From the NCBI GenBank assembly GCA_051871555.1, contig JBJECZ010000128.1, forward strand, positions 1 through 24,322: a stretch of DNA of 24,322 bases, read 5' to 3'. Origin of the DNA: SFTJ01 sp051871555. Its GTDB lineage: Bacteria > Bacteroidota > Bacteroidia > Bacteroidales > Muribaculaceae. This document shows positions 1 through 7,932 of this stretch, piece after piece. Every line of letters starts with the position of its first letter. The first letter of the stretch is position 1. The translations under genes were made by a program, and so were the position numbers. Below the pieces are notes generated by a model. That model was given only the letters and a program-made list of their open reading frames with translations, was not told where the DNA came from and did not search any database.

Positions 1-38
1 CTCCTTGTGAAAATTTAGTGAATTGGTTGTAGAAAGTG

Positions 39-105
39 AAAAACGAGCAGCGGCTCACGGCAGCCGGCAGACGATGAAATTTGCCGAGGCGCGAATCGCT
101 GCTCG
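39..105 (-). terminator. Probable factor-independent terminator of purC
   Basis: A perfect 9-bp inverted repeat, CGAGCAGCG at 44-52 and CGCTGCTCG at 97-105, lies downstream of purC. Read on the minus strand the stem is followed at once by a run of five T (39-43). The 44-nt loop is long but holds further complementary GGCA/TGCC stretches, so it can fold into a branched stem. Position and T-run fit termination of the purC transcript. The rest of 1-161 shows no supportable gene. Confidence 0.6.
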
Positions 106-161
106 CATTCTTGCGGCATGCGCTCCACCCGTGCATGAGGTGGCTGTTGCCGCGAATTATT

Positions 162-1112
162 TTAGCCGCGCGAAGCCAAATAAGCCTTCACGTTGTTTTC
201 GATGCGTGCAGCAATGTTGCTGTCGTCGGCAGGCACAAATTTCTCGCCAACGATGTGTTCATACAGCTCAATGTAGCGAGCAGCAACGCTTTCGCAATAT
301 TCATCGGTCATTTCAGGCACTTGTTGTCCAGCCTTGCCCATGAAATTGTGGTCGATGAGCCATTGGCGTACAAATTCCTTCGACAACTGCTTTTGCGGTT
401 CGCCTGCTTCGAAGCGTTCAGCGTAGCCGTCGGCATAGAAATAGCGCGAGCTGTCGGGGGTGTGAATCTCGTCGATGAGAATCACCTTGCCGTCGCGTTT
501 GCCGAATTCATATTTTGTATCAACCAAAATCAAGCCCTTGCCGGCAGCAATCTCGGTGCCGCGAGCAAACAAAGCGCGAGTGTAGCGCTCCATGGTTTCG
601 TAGTCTTCCTTGCTGACGATGCCCTGAGCAATGATTTCTTCCTTCGAGATGTTCTCGTCGTGACCGGCATCAGCCTTGGTGGTTGGAGTGATGATTGGTT
701 CAGGGAATTTCTCGTTTTCACGCATACCCTCGGGCAACTTCACGCCGCACAATTCGCGGCAGCCGGCTGCGTATTCGCGCCAAGCGCTGCCGGTGAGATA
801 GCCGCGGATAATCATTTCAACGCGGAAACCTTCGCATTTAAGCCCCACAGTCACCATAGGGTCGGGTGTAGCCAACTTCCAGTTAGGCACGATGTCGGCA
901 GTGGCATCGAGAAATTTAGCAGCAATCTGATTCAGCACCTGACCTTTGCCGGGAATGCCCTTTGGCAAAATCACGTCGAATGCCGAAATGCGGTCGGTTG
1001 CCACCATCACCATAAGGTCGTCGTTGATGTCGTATACATCGCGCACTTTGCCATGATATACGCTCTTCTGACCCTCAAACTTGAAATCTGTGTTAGTTAA
1101 TGTGTTAGCCAT
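162..1112 (-). CDS. purC: Phosphoribosylaminoimidazole-succinocarboxamide synthase (SAICAR synthetase)
   Basis: This cytosolic enzyme of de novo purine synthesis joins CAIR and aspartate using ATP to give SAICAR. The 316-residue product has the family's recognisable blocks: YHGKVRDVYDI near residue 20, ATDRISAFDV near 40, RGYLTGSAW near 105 for substrate binding, then DTKYEFG and the metal/nucleotide-site segment DEIHTPDSSRY near 200-225. The length fits the longer single-domain PurC form. The ATG at 1112 gives a natural N-terminus before the first conserved block. It lies 60 bp downstream of the phoH-like gene on the same strand and probably shares its transcript, since I see no clear TAnnTTTG box in the gap. 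A terminator hairpin follows at 39-105. No missing residue was noticed. Confidence 0.96.
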   Translation of the reverse strand: MANTLTNTDFKFEGQKSVYHGKVRDVYDINDDLMVMVATDRISAFDVILPKGIPGKGQVLNQIAAKFLDATADIVPNWKLATPDPMVTVGLKCEGFRVEMIIRGYLTGSAWREYAAGCRELCGVKLPEGMRENEKFPEPIITPTTKADAGHDENISKEEIIAQGIVSKEDYETMERYTRALFARGTEIAAGKGLILVDTKYEFGKRDGKVILIDEIHTPDSSRYFYADGYAERFEAGEPQKQLSKEFVRQWLIDHNFMGKAGQQVPEMTDEYCESVAARYIELYEHIVGEKFVPADDSNIAARIENNVKAYLASRG

Positions 1113-1172
1113 AATGCTCTTTTTGATTGTATTTTAATGAAATATATATAATTGCTTATTTTGTGAGGATGA

Positions 1173-2150
1173 TTATTCGTCGCTTTGCCGGTCGGCGGCT
1201 GCCTTAGCCTTCTGCGTCGCCTCGTGCTTCTCGTAAGCCTCCACAATGCGCTGCACAAGATGATGGCGAACTATGTCCTTCTTGCCGAATTCCACCAGCC
1301 CGATGCCGGGCACGCCTTTCAGCACCGCGAGTGCCTGCACAAGCCCCGACACCGCAGTGCGCGGCAGGTCGATTTGCGTCACGTCGCCGGTGATTATCAT
1401 CTTCGAACCCATGCCCAGGCGCGTGAGGAACATCTTAATTTGATGCGTTGTGGTGTTTTGCGCCTCATCGAGCACAATCACGGCATCGCTGAGCGTGCGG
1501 CCGCGCATAAACGCCAGCGGCGCTATCTGAATGACGTTGCTCTCCATGTATTCCTTCAGCTTCACTGCCGGAATCATGTCCTCGAGGGCATCGTAAAGGG
1601 GTTGCAGATACGGGTCGATTTTGTCCTTCATGTCGCCGGGCAGAAAGCCGAGTTTCTCGCCTGCCTCAACTGCCGGTCGCGACAGAATAATTTTGCGCAC
1701 CTCCTTGTTCTTGAGCGCACGCACCGCCAAGGCAATGGCTATATAGGTTTTACCCGTTCCGGCAGGACCGAGCGCAAAGGTGAGGTCGTTTTGCTGATAG
1801 GTTTTCACCAGCAGCTGCTGGTTGGGCGTGCGGCCCGAGATGGGCTTGCCGTTCACGCCGTAGATGATGGCTTCGTCCATCTTCAGCTCCTTGGGAGGCT
1901 CGCCCTTAATCACGTCGAGAATCACGTCCTCAGTGAGTTTGTTGTAACGCGCACAGTAGTCCTCAAGCTTCTTCACTTTTTCTTCGAAAATAGAGGTTTC
2001 TTGCTCGTCGCCTATCACCTTGATGACGTTGCCACGAGCCGCCATGCGCAATTTTGGGAAGAGATTGCGTATCAACTGAATGTTGCAATTATTCACCCCG
2101 TAGAAAATCACAGGGTCAACATTGTCGATGATTATAATGCGTTCATTCAT
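1173..2150 (-). CDS. PhoH-like ATPase
   Basis: This is a 325-residue cytosolic P-loop ATPase of the PhoH/PhoL family. Walker A is GPAGTGKT at residues 128-135, Walker B is VIVLDEAQ at 224-231, and the following ITGDVTQIDLP segment (about 253-263) is the family's sensor-like block. The N-terminal 100 residues are the usual PhoH-like lead-in. Family members are linked to RNA metabolism, often beside ybeY, but the exact substrate is unsettled and ybeY is not in this window. The start at 2150 is the only ATG before the conserved N-terminal region. A consensus-like -7 box ends four bases before it, so the mRNA may have almost no leader. purC follows 60 bp downstream. A specific gene symbol is not assigned because PhoH, PhoL and YbeZ naming overlaps. 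Confidence 0.93.
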   Translation of the reverse strand: MNERIIIIDNVDPVIFYGVNNCNIQLIRNLFPKLRMAARGNVIKVIGDEQETSIFEEKVKKLEDYCARYNKLTEDVILDVIKGEPPKELKMDEAIIYGVNGKPISGRTPNQQLLVKTYQQNDLTFALGPAGTGKTYIAIALAVRALKNKEVRKIILSRPAVEAGEKLGFLPGDMKDKIDPYLQPLYDALEDMIPAVKLKEYMESNVIQIAPLAFMRGRTLSDAVIVLDEAQNTTTHQIKMFLTRLGMGSKMIITGDVTQIDLPRTAVSGLVQALAVLKGVPGIGLVEFGKKDIVRHHLVQRIVEAYEKHEATQKAKAAADRQSDE

Positions 2151-2154
2151 AATG

Positions 2155-2162
2155 CAAAATTA
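2155..2162 (-). promoter_or_regulatory. Candidate -7 box upstream of the PhoH-like gene
   Basis: On the minus strand TAATTTTG matches the Bacteroidota -7 consensus TAnnTTTG, with a TTG about 22 nt further upstream as a loose -33 element. The box ends only four bases before the ATG, so transcription would begin at or next to the start codon. The region is A/T-rich, so a chance match is possible. Confidence 0.4.
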
Positions 2163-2233
2163 ATACTATTTTTTGTAGCCTCAGCAATTTGCTACAATTA
2201 ATTTTCAACTGCCATTCGCTCATATTAACGCAA

Positions 2234-2269
2234 GTGGAGCACAAGGCACTGTTCTGCCCTGTACTCCAC
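2234..2269 (-). terminator. Hairpin after the outer-membrane barrel gene
   Basis: GTGGAG (2234-2239) pairs with CTCCAC (2264-2269). Inside, ACA pairs with TGT and GGCA (2245-2248) with TGCC (2255-2258), giving a long nearly continuous stem with a 6-nt loop. It sits about 30 bp past the stop of the barrel gene and before the PhoH-like gene, as expected for a terminator or 3'-end stabiliser. No strong T-run follows on the minus strand, so the termination role is inferred. Confidence 0.5.
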
Positions 2270-2299
2270 CTGTGTATAGTTATAGCGTATTTGCCTTTT

Positions 2300-4078
2300 T
2301 CAGAATGTAATGCTGGCGCCGCCCATCACGTTGAGCTTTTGTGCGCCCTGACCGTAAAGTACGTCCCACTGCTTGTTCATCAGGTTGTTGGCATCGACAA
2401 ACAGCGTGAGGTTGTCGAGCAGACGATAGCTTGCACCCACCTTCAGGTTCATAGCGTTTTCAAGCGGTGTTTGTTCCCAATAATCTTTTCCGTCAACAAT
2501 CTGATAGCCCCACATCGAGCGATTGCCGCGCATCTCGTAGCCCAGATTGATGGCAAGCTTGTCGATAGGCATCACGCTGATGTTTGCATCAACCACATAT
2601 TCCGGACGGTCGAGCCCGAGCACGCAGCCTTCGTCTTCGTCCTGAGGCGAATAAGTGAAGCGCACTTTGGCGTCGACGAGCGAACGATACTTATAGGCAA
2701 GCTCGGCACCGGCTTTCCAGCCGCTGATGTCGAGTGCTTGATAGACGGTGGTGGAAACCATGTCGAAATAGCTGAGGTCGAAGCCGGCGCTCGAAGGCAG
2801 TGTGGGAGCTTTGCACAATAATGGCAACATCTTTTCTTTGTACGAAGCAAATCCGCCGAACAGCTTTGCCGAGAAGCCGCCGAAGCTGCCAATGTTGAGT
2901 GCAACTTCAGCATCTACCGGAACAAATGTGGTGCCGTAGCGCACGCCGGGGTTCACATAGCGGTTTTCGGCTTTCATCTGCCACAGGTGGTTGAGTGTTT
3001 TGCCGCCGTTCACGTCAATCGACAAGCCCACGCCGGGTGCAAATGCATAGTCGAGCTTCACATTAGGCGCTATGCGGAATGTGGTGCCGGCGTTGATGGC
3101 AATGTCGATGTTGGCGCCGATGCGCAGCATCACGTTGTCGCGATGGAAACGCACAAATGGCGAGATGCGGGCTATGCCTTGGCTGTTGTCCTCTTCGGGT
3201 GCTTTCTTGAAGGTGTTGAGGTCGAGGTATGGCGCATCGGTGTACGAGGCATAGTCGAAACGCACTTGCGCACCGGCTGCGGTGTAGTCGTTCACCTCAT
3301 ATTTTCCGCCAAGATTCACAAAGAAGTTGGTTTCTTTCAAGCCTTTATAGTCGACGAATGCCGATTTCTTGAATCCGCCATGACCCACACCGGCTTCAAT
3401 CTGATAGTTGAAAGTGCGGTTGGCTTCGCGGCTATACCATCCGCCGGTCACGCCAAATTCGCTGAACGATTGGTTGCCGAACTCGTCGGGGCTATAGTTG
3501 CGCACATTATCGCTGCCTGGCATAATGCCTGCATCGCCATAGTAGTTGAATGTGTCGAAGTTGGCGCGCAAGTTGATTCGCATAGTGCCTTCGTCGAAGC
3601 GGCTGGTGAAGTCGGCTCCGATGGTGTTGTCGTTGAATTTTTGCTTGAATTGATTATTCGCAGCAGCCGGCGACGAGTTTTTGCCTGCCCAAGTGCTGTT
3701 GTGCTGCAGCCATAGGGCAAGGGTGTTGTTGGCATCGTCGAGCACGCGATATCCGGCATTGCCCAGCAGGTTGAGCTGCGAACCGGCGCCGAGCGTCGCA
3801 TAGCCGCGTTTGGTGTCGAAGCTCTTGTTGGTGAGGTAACCGTAGGGCTGCATGGTGGGTATCTTGGCAGGCACGGCAGCTGGCAGCGCCCAGTCGCTGT
3901 AGTTGAGCTTGGCGTTCATGCCCACAGCGTTTTTCTGCACGGCGGGCAGGGTGTTCTGCTTCACGGCTTTGCGCTCAACAGGCACATAATCCTTGTCCAC
4001 CGTGATTTCTTTATTTAGGGTTTGCGCCGATACGCTCAATGTCATGGCGCAGGCAGCAATTATTGCATATCTTTTCAT
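2300..4078 (-). CDS. Outer-membrane beta-barrel protein (plug-less TonB-receptor-like)
   Basis: The 592-residue product begins MKRYAIIAACAMTLSVSAQT, a clear signal peptide cleaved near residue 18. I chose this ATG at 4078 because the reading frame's earlier ATG (4114) would put twelve charged residues before the signal. The rest is rich in alternating aromatic/polar beta-strand segments and ends in Phe, as outer-membrane barrels do. The C-terminal part (LTLFVDANNLMNKQWDVLYG) resembles the last strands of TonB-dependent receptors, but I see no plug domain, and the length is short for a full receptor. A mature N-terminus of about 70 residues precedes the barrel. The gene starts 48 bp after the TPR gene on the same strand, so the pair is probably one transcript. 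The cargo is unknown. Confidence 0.8.
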   Translation of the reverse strand: MKRYAIIAACAMTLSVSAQTLNKEITVDKDYVPVERKAVKQNTLPAVQKNAVGMNAKLNYSDWALPAAVPAKIPTMQPYGYLTNKSFDTKRGYATLGAGSQLNLLGNAGYRVLDDANNTLALWLQHNSTWAGKNSSPAAANNQFKQKFNDNTIGADFTSRFDEGTMRINLRANFDTFNYYGDAGIMPGSDNVRNYSPDEFGNQSFSEFGVTGGWYSREANRTFNYQIEAGVGHGGFKKSAFVDYKGLKETNFFVNLGGKYEVNDYTAAGAQVRFDYASYTDAPYLDLNTFKKAPEEDNSQGIARISPFVRFHRDNVMLRIGANIDIAINAGTTFRIAPNVKLDYAFAPGVGLSIDVNGGKTLNHLWQMKAENRYVNPGVRYGTTFVPVDAEVALNIGSFGGFSAKLFGGFASYKEKMLPLLCKAPTLPSSAGFDLSYFDMVSTTVYQALDISGWKAGAELAYKYRSLVDAKVRFTYSPQDEDEGCVLGLDRPEYVVDANISVMPIDKLAINLGYEMRGNRSMWGYQIVDGKDYWEQTPLENAMNLKVGASYRLLDNLTLFVDANNLMNKQWDVLYGQGAQKLNVMGGASITF

Positions 4079-4126
4079 TGTTGTGTTATTATGCTTTGTT
4101 TTGAGGTGACACACGTTTCAATTCTT

Positions 4127-7100
4127 TCACTTTTTCGATGATTTCCACGACTTCAATCGCTGCTCGATGTCGTCGAAGATGTCCTGTTCCTTGCCCGGAT
4201 AGTTGCTTTTGAGGCTTTCAAGGTATTCGCGGGCCTCGAAGTCGTTGCCTTGCTTGTGATATACGTCGGCAAGCAAGATGAACGCTTTGGCGAGCCAATA
4301 CTGATGCGAGGTGCCTTCGTCGATGAACTTGTTGAGGGTCTTTTCGCAGGTCTTCAGGCTGCCGGCTTCGTATTGCAGCTTGGCAAGCTCGTAGGCGGCT
4401 CGTGCGCCCGACTCGCTGCGTACATCTTTGGCAAGCACGCTGTAGTCGGCTTCGGCTTCCTTGGTGTTGCCCAGATGAGCGTTGGCAATGGCGCGGTTCA
4501 GCGTTGCCTCTTTCTCCTCAGCGTCGCTCAGGCTGCCCAGACCCAGCAAGGTGGCTGCGCTGTTCTTCACCTCGGTCCATTGTTTGAGAGCCACGTTGGC
4601 ACGCATGATGCCCAGATTGGCAATCACCTTGTTGTCGTGCGACGATGCCTTCTCAGCAAGGCTGCGATAGGTGTCGAGTGCCTCGGCGTTTTTGTCCTGT
4701 TTCATCAAGATGTCGCTCTTGATGGCGAGGGCATCTTCGGCAAACGAGGCGTCGGTGGCGCGCAATGCTTGGTCGATGTGGGTGAGTGCCTTGTCGTACT
4801 CGGCTTTCTGATAGCAGTCGCGCCCGATGTAGTAGTGGGCGTTGGCTTCGTAGGCGCCGTCGGGATAGCTGCTTAGATAGTTCTGCATCTTGGTGATGCT
4901 GCTCTTTTCAGCCAAAGCGGCTTTTTCGGCGGCATTGAAGGTGAGTTTTTCCACCTCTTTCACATCTAAGTGAGGTGCATTAGGCACGCTGTTGATAAAC
5001 GAGGCATATTCGCGCAGGTTGCCGTTGTCGGCATAAATCACCTTGAGGTCCTCGGCTGCCACAGCGGCTTCTTCGCTGGTAGGATATTTTGTAATCACCT
5101 GCTTGTAGGTGGCAATTGCTTTGCTTTCCTCGCCCACATAACGCTGGTTGATGGCAAGCTGCAGCAAGCCTTTGCGTGCCTCAACGGTTTGCGGATAGCG
5201 GCGCAGCAGTTCGTTGTAGGTGTCGGCAGCAGCCGCATTGTTGTCGATTACGGCGTAGGTGTTTGCCTTTTCGAGCAAGGCACCGGCAGCGAGGCTCGAC
5301 GACGGGAATTGCTTGAGCATATTGTCGATGGCGGCTATTTTGCCGTTGTAATCCTTGGTGAGGCCCTTCATGATTGCTTTCTGATAGAGGGCATAGTCGC
5401 CGGCGGTGTTACGGTCGAGGTTGTAGGCGGCTTCGTAGTTGCCTTCGGCTGCCGCATATTGCTTGGTGTAGTATTGGCAGTCGGCAAGGCGGTTGTAGGC
5501 ATCGGCGCGAAGCGAGGTGCCCAGTTGCTTGCTGGTGGCGGCATGCTCAAAATAGCTGCGGGCGGTGCCGTATTGCTTCTGCTGGAACAGCGAGTAACCC
5601 AGGTTATAGTTGCCAAGCCCGTAGTTCTTGTTTGATGCGTTGACACTGCCCAAGAAGGCTTTTTGATACTTCTGCGCCAAGGCGTATTTGCCCAGGCGAT
5701 AGTTGGTTTCGCCTAACCAAAGGCGGGTGTCGGCGGCAAGGTTGCGGTCGTATTTCTCCAACGCCAAAGCTTGGGTGAAATAGGTGTTTGCCTTCGAGGT
5801 GGCGTTGTTCGACAGCGCCTGCACACCCAGTTGATAAAGCACATATTGCTTGGCGGCAAGCACCTTGTCCGACGGATTTTTGATGTGGCTGATGCTGGTG
5901 TATGCCTTGTCGTAGTCGGTGGTGGTGAGATAGGCGTTAATCAAATATTCTTCCACCTGTGTTGCGTAGCGCGAATTGGGATATTTGTTGATGAATTGCT
6001 CAAAGATGTCAATCGACTTGTTGAACGGCGTGCGTCCGCCTTCGTTTTGTGTGATGGCGTAGTTGTAGAACGCCGTTTCGGTGACGTTGCGGTCGTAGTC
6101 GAGCTGAATGGCTTTTTCAAATGCAATCGACGCCTTGTTTAGCTCGTGCAACTTCAAGTAGCTCTGACCGATGTAGAGGTAGGCGCTCTGCGAGAGGGCG
6201 TCGCTGTCGGTGGTCATCGCAGCCAGATTGTTCACTGCCTCGTCGTAGGCGTCGGCGCGATAGCGAATCACGCCGTAGGCATAGGCTGCCGAGCGCAGCG
6301 GTTCGCCGGCGGCGCTGTCGAGGTATCGCTTCAAGTATTTTTCTGCCTCGTCGTCGTTGCCGTTCTGATATTCGCTTTCGCCAATTATGCGGCACAGCTC
6401 GGCATTGAACGCCGGGTTGTTGCCGTCGCTCAGCAGCGACTTGGCAAGCGTCTCAGCCTTGTCGTACTGCTGTTGGGTGAAATAAATCTGAGCCACATAG
6501 TATTGAGCATTATACGCCAGTTCGCCGTTGCCCTTCACGCGCTGAAATTTGGTGAGAGCCTCGCCGTAGCGCTTGTTGGCATAGTCAACGTAGGCTTGAT
6601 AGAAGGTGTTGGCGGCGGCATAGCGGCGCGAGCCTCGCAGCGCATTGATGTTCACCAGCGCCTGCTCATATTCGCCAAGGCGCAGCAGCGAGTAGGCGCG
6701 GCGGTAATAAACGTCCTCGCTGGCATCGCCGTCGAGCGCACCGATGCGCACTTTGTCGTATTCTGTAATCGCTTCGCCATACTTGCCGTTGTAGAAATAG
6801 TAGTCGGCAATGGCAGCTTGCACGCGGGCGGCGTTGACGTCCGACGGGTGCTGAGCCAGATAGGCGCGCAAGGCGTCCAGACTCTCGCGGTTGCCGCGCT
6901 CGTAGTTGCTCATGGCTATATAGAAATCGGCACAATCAGCCACTGTGCTGCTCACCGGCATGCGTTTGAGGTGCGACAGCTGGTCGATGGCGCCTGCATA
7001 ATTGCCTTGGTTATACATTGCTTTACCTCGTGCCAGATAGCCGTCGGCGCCGGTGCTGTTGATGCCGGCATATCCCGCCGCTGATGCCATCAGGCAAAGT

Positions 7101-7129
7101 CCTGCTAAAAAGTTCTTCTGAAATCTCAT
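4127..7129 (-). CDS. Large secreted tetratricopeptide-repeat protein
   Basis: A 1000-residue protein with a signal peptide (MRFQKNFLAGLCLMASAAGY, cleavage near 21) followed by tandem TPR helices over almost its whole length. Typical units read YNLGNYAGAIDQL-, YYNGKYGEAITEYDKV- and GRDCYQKAEYDKALTHIDQA-like, with the conserved small and aromatic TPR positions and frequent 'YP' boundaries as in YbgF/CpoB-type repeats. It is probably periplasmic or attached to the periplasmic face and serves as a protein-protein scaffold; no enzyme domain is visible. The C-terminus is lysine-rich (WKSSKK). It is upstream of and probably cotranscribed with the outer-membrane barrel gene 48 bp away, suggesting a joint envelope role. 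The function of the pair is not known to me. Confidence 0.88.
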   Translation of the reverse strand: MRFQKNFLAGLCLMASAAGYAGINSTGADGYLARGKAMYNQGNYAGAIDQLSHLKRMPVSSTVADCADFYIAMSNYERGNRESLDALRAYLAQHPSDVNAARVQAAIADYYFYNGKYGEAITEYDKVRIGALDGDASEDVYYRRAYSLLRLGEYEQALVNINALRGSRRYAAANTFYQAYVDYANKRYGEALTKFQRVKGNGELAYNAQYYVAQIYFTQQQYDKAETLAKSLLSDGNNPAFNAELCRIIGESEYQNGNDDEAEKYLKRYLDSAAGEPLRSAAYAYGVIRYRADAYDEAVNNLAAMTTDSDALSQSAYLYIGQSYLKLHELNKASIAFEKAIQLDYDRNVTETAFYNYAITQNEGGRTPFNKSIDIFEQFINKYPNSRYATQVEEYLINAYLTTTDYDKAYTSISHIKNPSDKVLAAKQYVLYQLGVQALSNNATSKANTYFTQALALEKYDRNLAADTRLWLGETNYRLGKYALAQKYQKAFLGSVNASNKNYGLGNYNLGYSLFQQKQYGTARSYFEHAATSKQLGTSLRADAYNRLADCQYYTKQYAAAEGNYEAAYNLDRNTAGDYALYQKAIMKGLTKDYNGKIAAIDNMLKQFPSSSLAAGALLEKANTYAVIDNNAAAADTYNELLRRYPQTVEARKGLLQLAINQRYVGEESKAIATYKQVITKYPTSEEAAVAAEDLKVIYADNGNLREYASFINSVPNAPHLDVKEVEKLTFNAAEKAALAEKSSITKMQNYLSSYPDGAYEANAHYYIGRDCYQKAEYDKALTHIDQALRATDASFAEDALAIKSDILMKQDKNAEALDTYRSLAEKASSHDNKVIANLGIMRANVALKQWTEVKNSAATLLGLGSLSDAEEKEATLNRAIANAHLGNTKEAEADYSVLAKDVRSESGARAAYELAKLQYEAGSLKTCEKTLNKFIDEGTSHQYWLAKAFILLADVYHKQGNDFEAREYLESLKSNYPGKEQDIFDDIEQRLKSWKSSKK

Positions 7130-7210
7130 GTCCTATTTTTTTGATGCGTACCTATTGTTTGTTGTTTGGCACTGATTTTAAAATAATTATCGTTGTTAAT
7201 GGTCTGAGCC

Positions 7211-7273
7211 ATGCCTTTGGGGGCACACGGCACAATATGCTGATGCCGCCAGGGCATAATCCACACAAAATTA
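7211..7273 (-). promoter_or_regulatory. Candidate promoter -7 box and leader hairpin of the TPR gene
   Basis: On the minus strand TAATTTTG (7266-7273) matches the TAnnTTTG -7 consensus, but I find no good -33 element. Transcription from it would give a leader of about 130 nt. Within this leader ATGCC (7211-7215) can pair with GGCAT (7253-7257), and CGGC (7228-7231) with GCCG (7245-7248). The stem might be regulatory, but the evidence is weak. Confidence 0.3.
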
Positions 7274-7339
7274 CAAATAAAAAGTGACATACTTGCCCTT
7301 GGAGCGAATAAACAATACCTAAATTATAATTTTTTCACC

Positions 7340-7700
7340 GCACCTCTACTGAAGTGGGCGTATGGCAATACGCTCTAACCACGCAGCGGCAGGTGTGACG
7401 TCCATCTCGCAGATTGCGCATAACGGGGAAGTATAACAAGCGCCGAAGGTGCTTGACCATACTTAACCGCCGGCAAGCCCACAAGGGCGCAGCCTGCGGA
7501 GAGGTGGCTCCAATAATAATGTGCCTCGAAGTGGCACAACATTGTTCGACATCTTCGACGCCGAATGATAGTGAGATTTCCGCTCCCCGCAGGTTGCGCT
7601 ATCGCTCCACCAGCGGTTATGCATGGTTTGCCATCTCCGATGGCACATCCTCGCTGCTGGCACCCCTACAGTATCGCAGCAAACCGCATTATAACATCTA
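7340..7700. other. Unassigned hairpin-dense G+C-rich intergenic block (possible structured RNA or repeat)
   Basis: Within an 803-bp gene-free divergent gap (7130-7932) this block stands out from its A/T-rich flanks. It contains a series of inverted repeats: GCGTAT/ATACGC at 7358-7373; a two-part stem AAGTAT, AAGCGCC / GGTGCTT, ATACTT at 7429-7464 with one G-T pair; GTGCC/GGCAC at 7521-7537; CCGCT/AGCGG at 7580-7616; and a long stem GTTAT, GGTTTGC / GCAAACC, ATAAC at 7616-7695 enclosing GCCATC/GATGGC at 7630-7644. Short reading frames on both strands have no start context or recognisable domain. I see no tmRNA, RNase P or SRP RNA signature. It could be an ncRNA, on either strand, or a dispersed palindromic repeat. 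Confidence 0.45.
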
Positions 7701-7790
7701 CGCATCAAAACTCGCCTAATAGAATCACCGCATCATCATCGTGCAAAGGGCAGAAAATTTTAATAGTCGAAAATTTTTTTTTGAAAAATG

Positions 7791-7822
7791 TTTGGTGGAA
7801 TGAAAAATAGTATATACATTTG
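7791..7822 (+). promoter_or_regulatory. Promoter of the ABC-GntR operon
   Basis: TTTG at 7791-7794 (-33 element) and TACATTTG at 7815-7822 (TAnnTTTG -7 element) are separated by 20 nt, a near-ideal Bacteroidota housekeeping promoter. Transcription would start about 7826-7830, giving a leader of roughly 100 nt before the ABC ATPase gene. The start site falls inside the palindromic operator just downstream. Confidence 0.75.
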
Positions 7823-7823
7823 C

Positions 7824-7847
7824 AGTGTACTAATCGACTAATACACT
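7824..7847 (+). promoter_or_regulatory. Probable GntR (YtrA-type) operator palindrome
   Basis: A 24-bp dyad is centred on TCGA (7834-7837). The left half is AGTGTACTAATC and the right half GACTAATACACT; ten of twelve symmetric pairs match. It begins two bases after the -7 box and therefore covers the transcription start, a typical repressor position. YtrA-subfamily regulators bind GTGTAnTA...TAnTACAC-type sites, and such a regulator is encoded in this operon (9655-10026). Autorepression is inferred from this placement. Confidence 0.7.
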
Positions 7848-7932
7848 ATAACGATAGCAAACGATGGTTGATGAGGTGCAAAACAGTGATAGAAAAGAAT
7901 CAATAACAAAAACATAAAACAGACTAAGAGTT

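Noticed and set aside
81..1100. 339-aa plus-strand open frame opposite purC
   Set aside because: It is the antisense of a well-matched purC gene and has no recognisable domain; long antisense frames are common at this base composition.
2987..3715. 242-aa plus-strand open frame opposite the barrel gene
   Set aside because: It is antisense to a gene with a signal peptide and clear beta-barrel character and shows no motif of its own.
7340..7700. Known housekeeping RNA (tmRNA, RNase P RNA or SRP RNA) in the structured block
   Set aside because: None of the conserved sequence signatures of those RNAs was found on either strand.
7414..7810. Small open frames on both strands in the 7340-7810 block
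   Set aside because: They overlap each other, follow the hairpins, start at poor contexts and have no protein-like composition.
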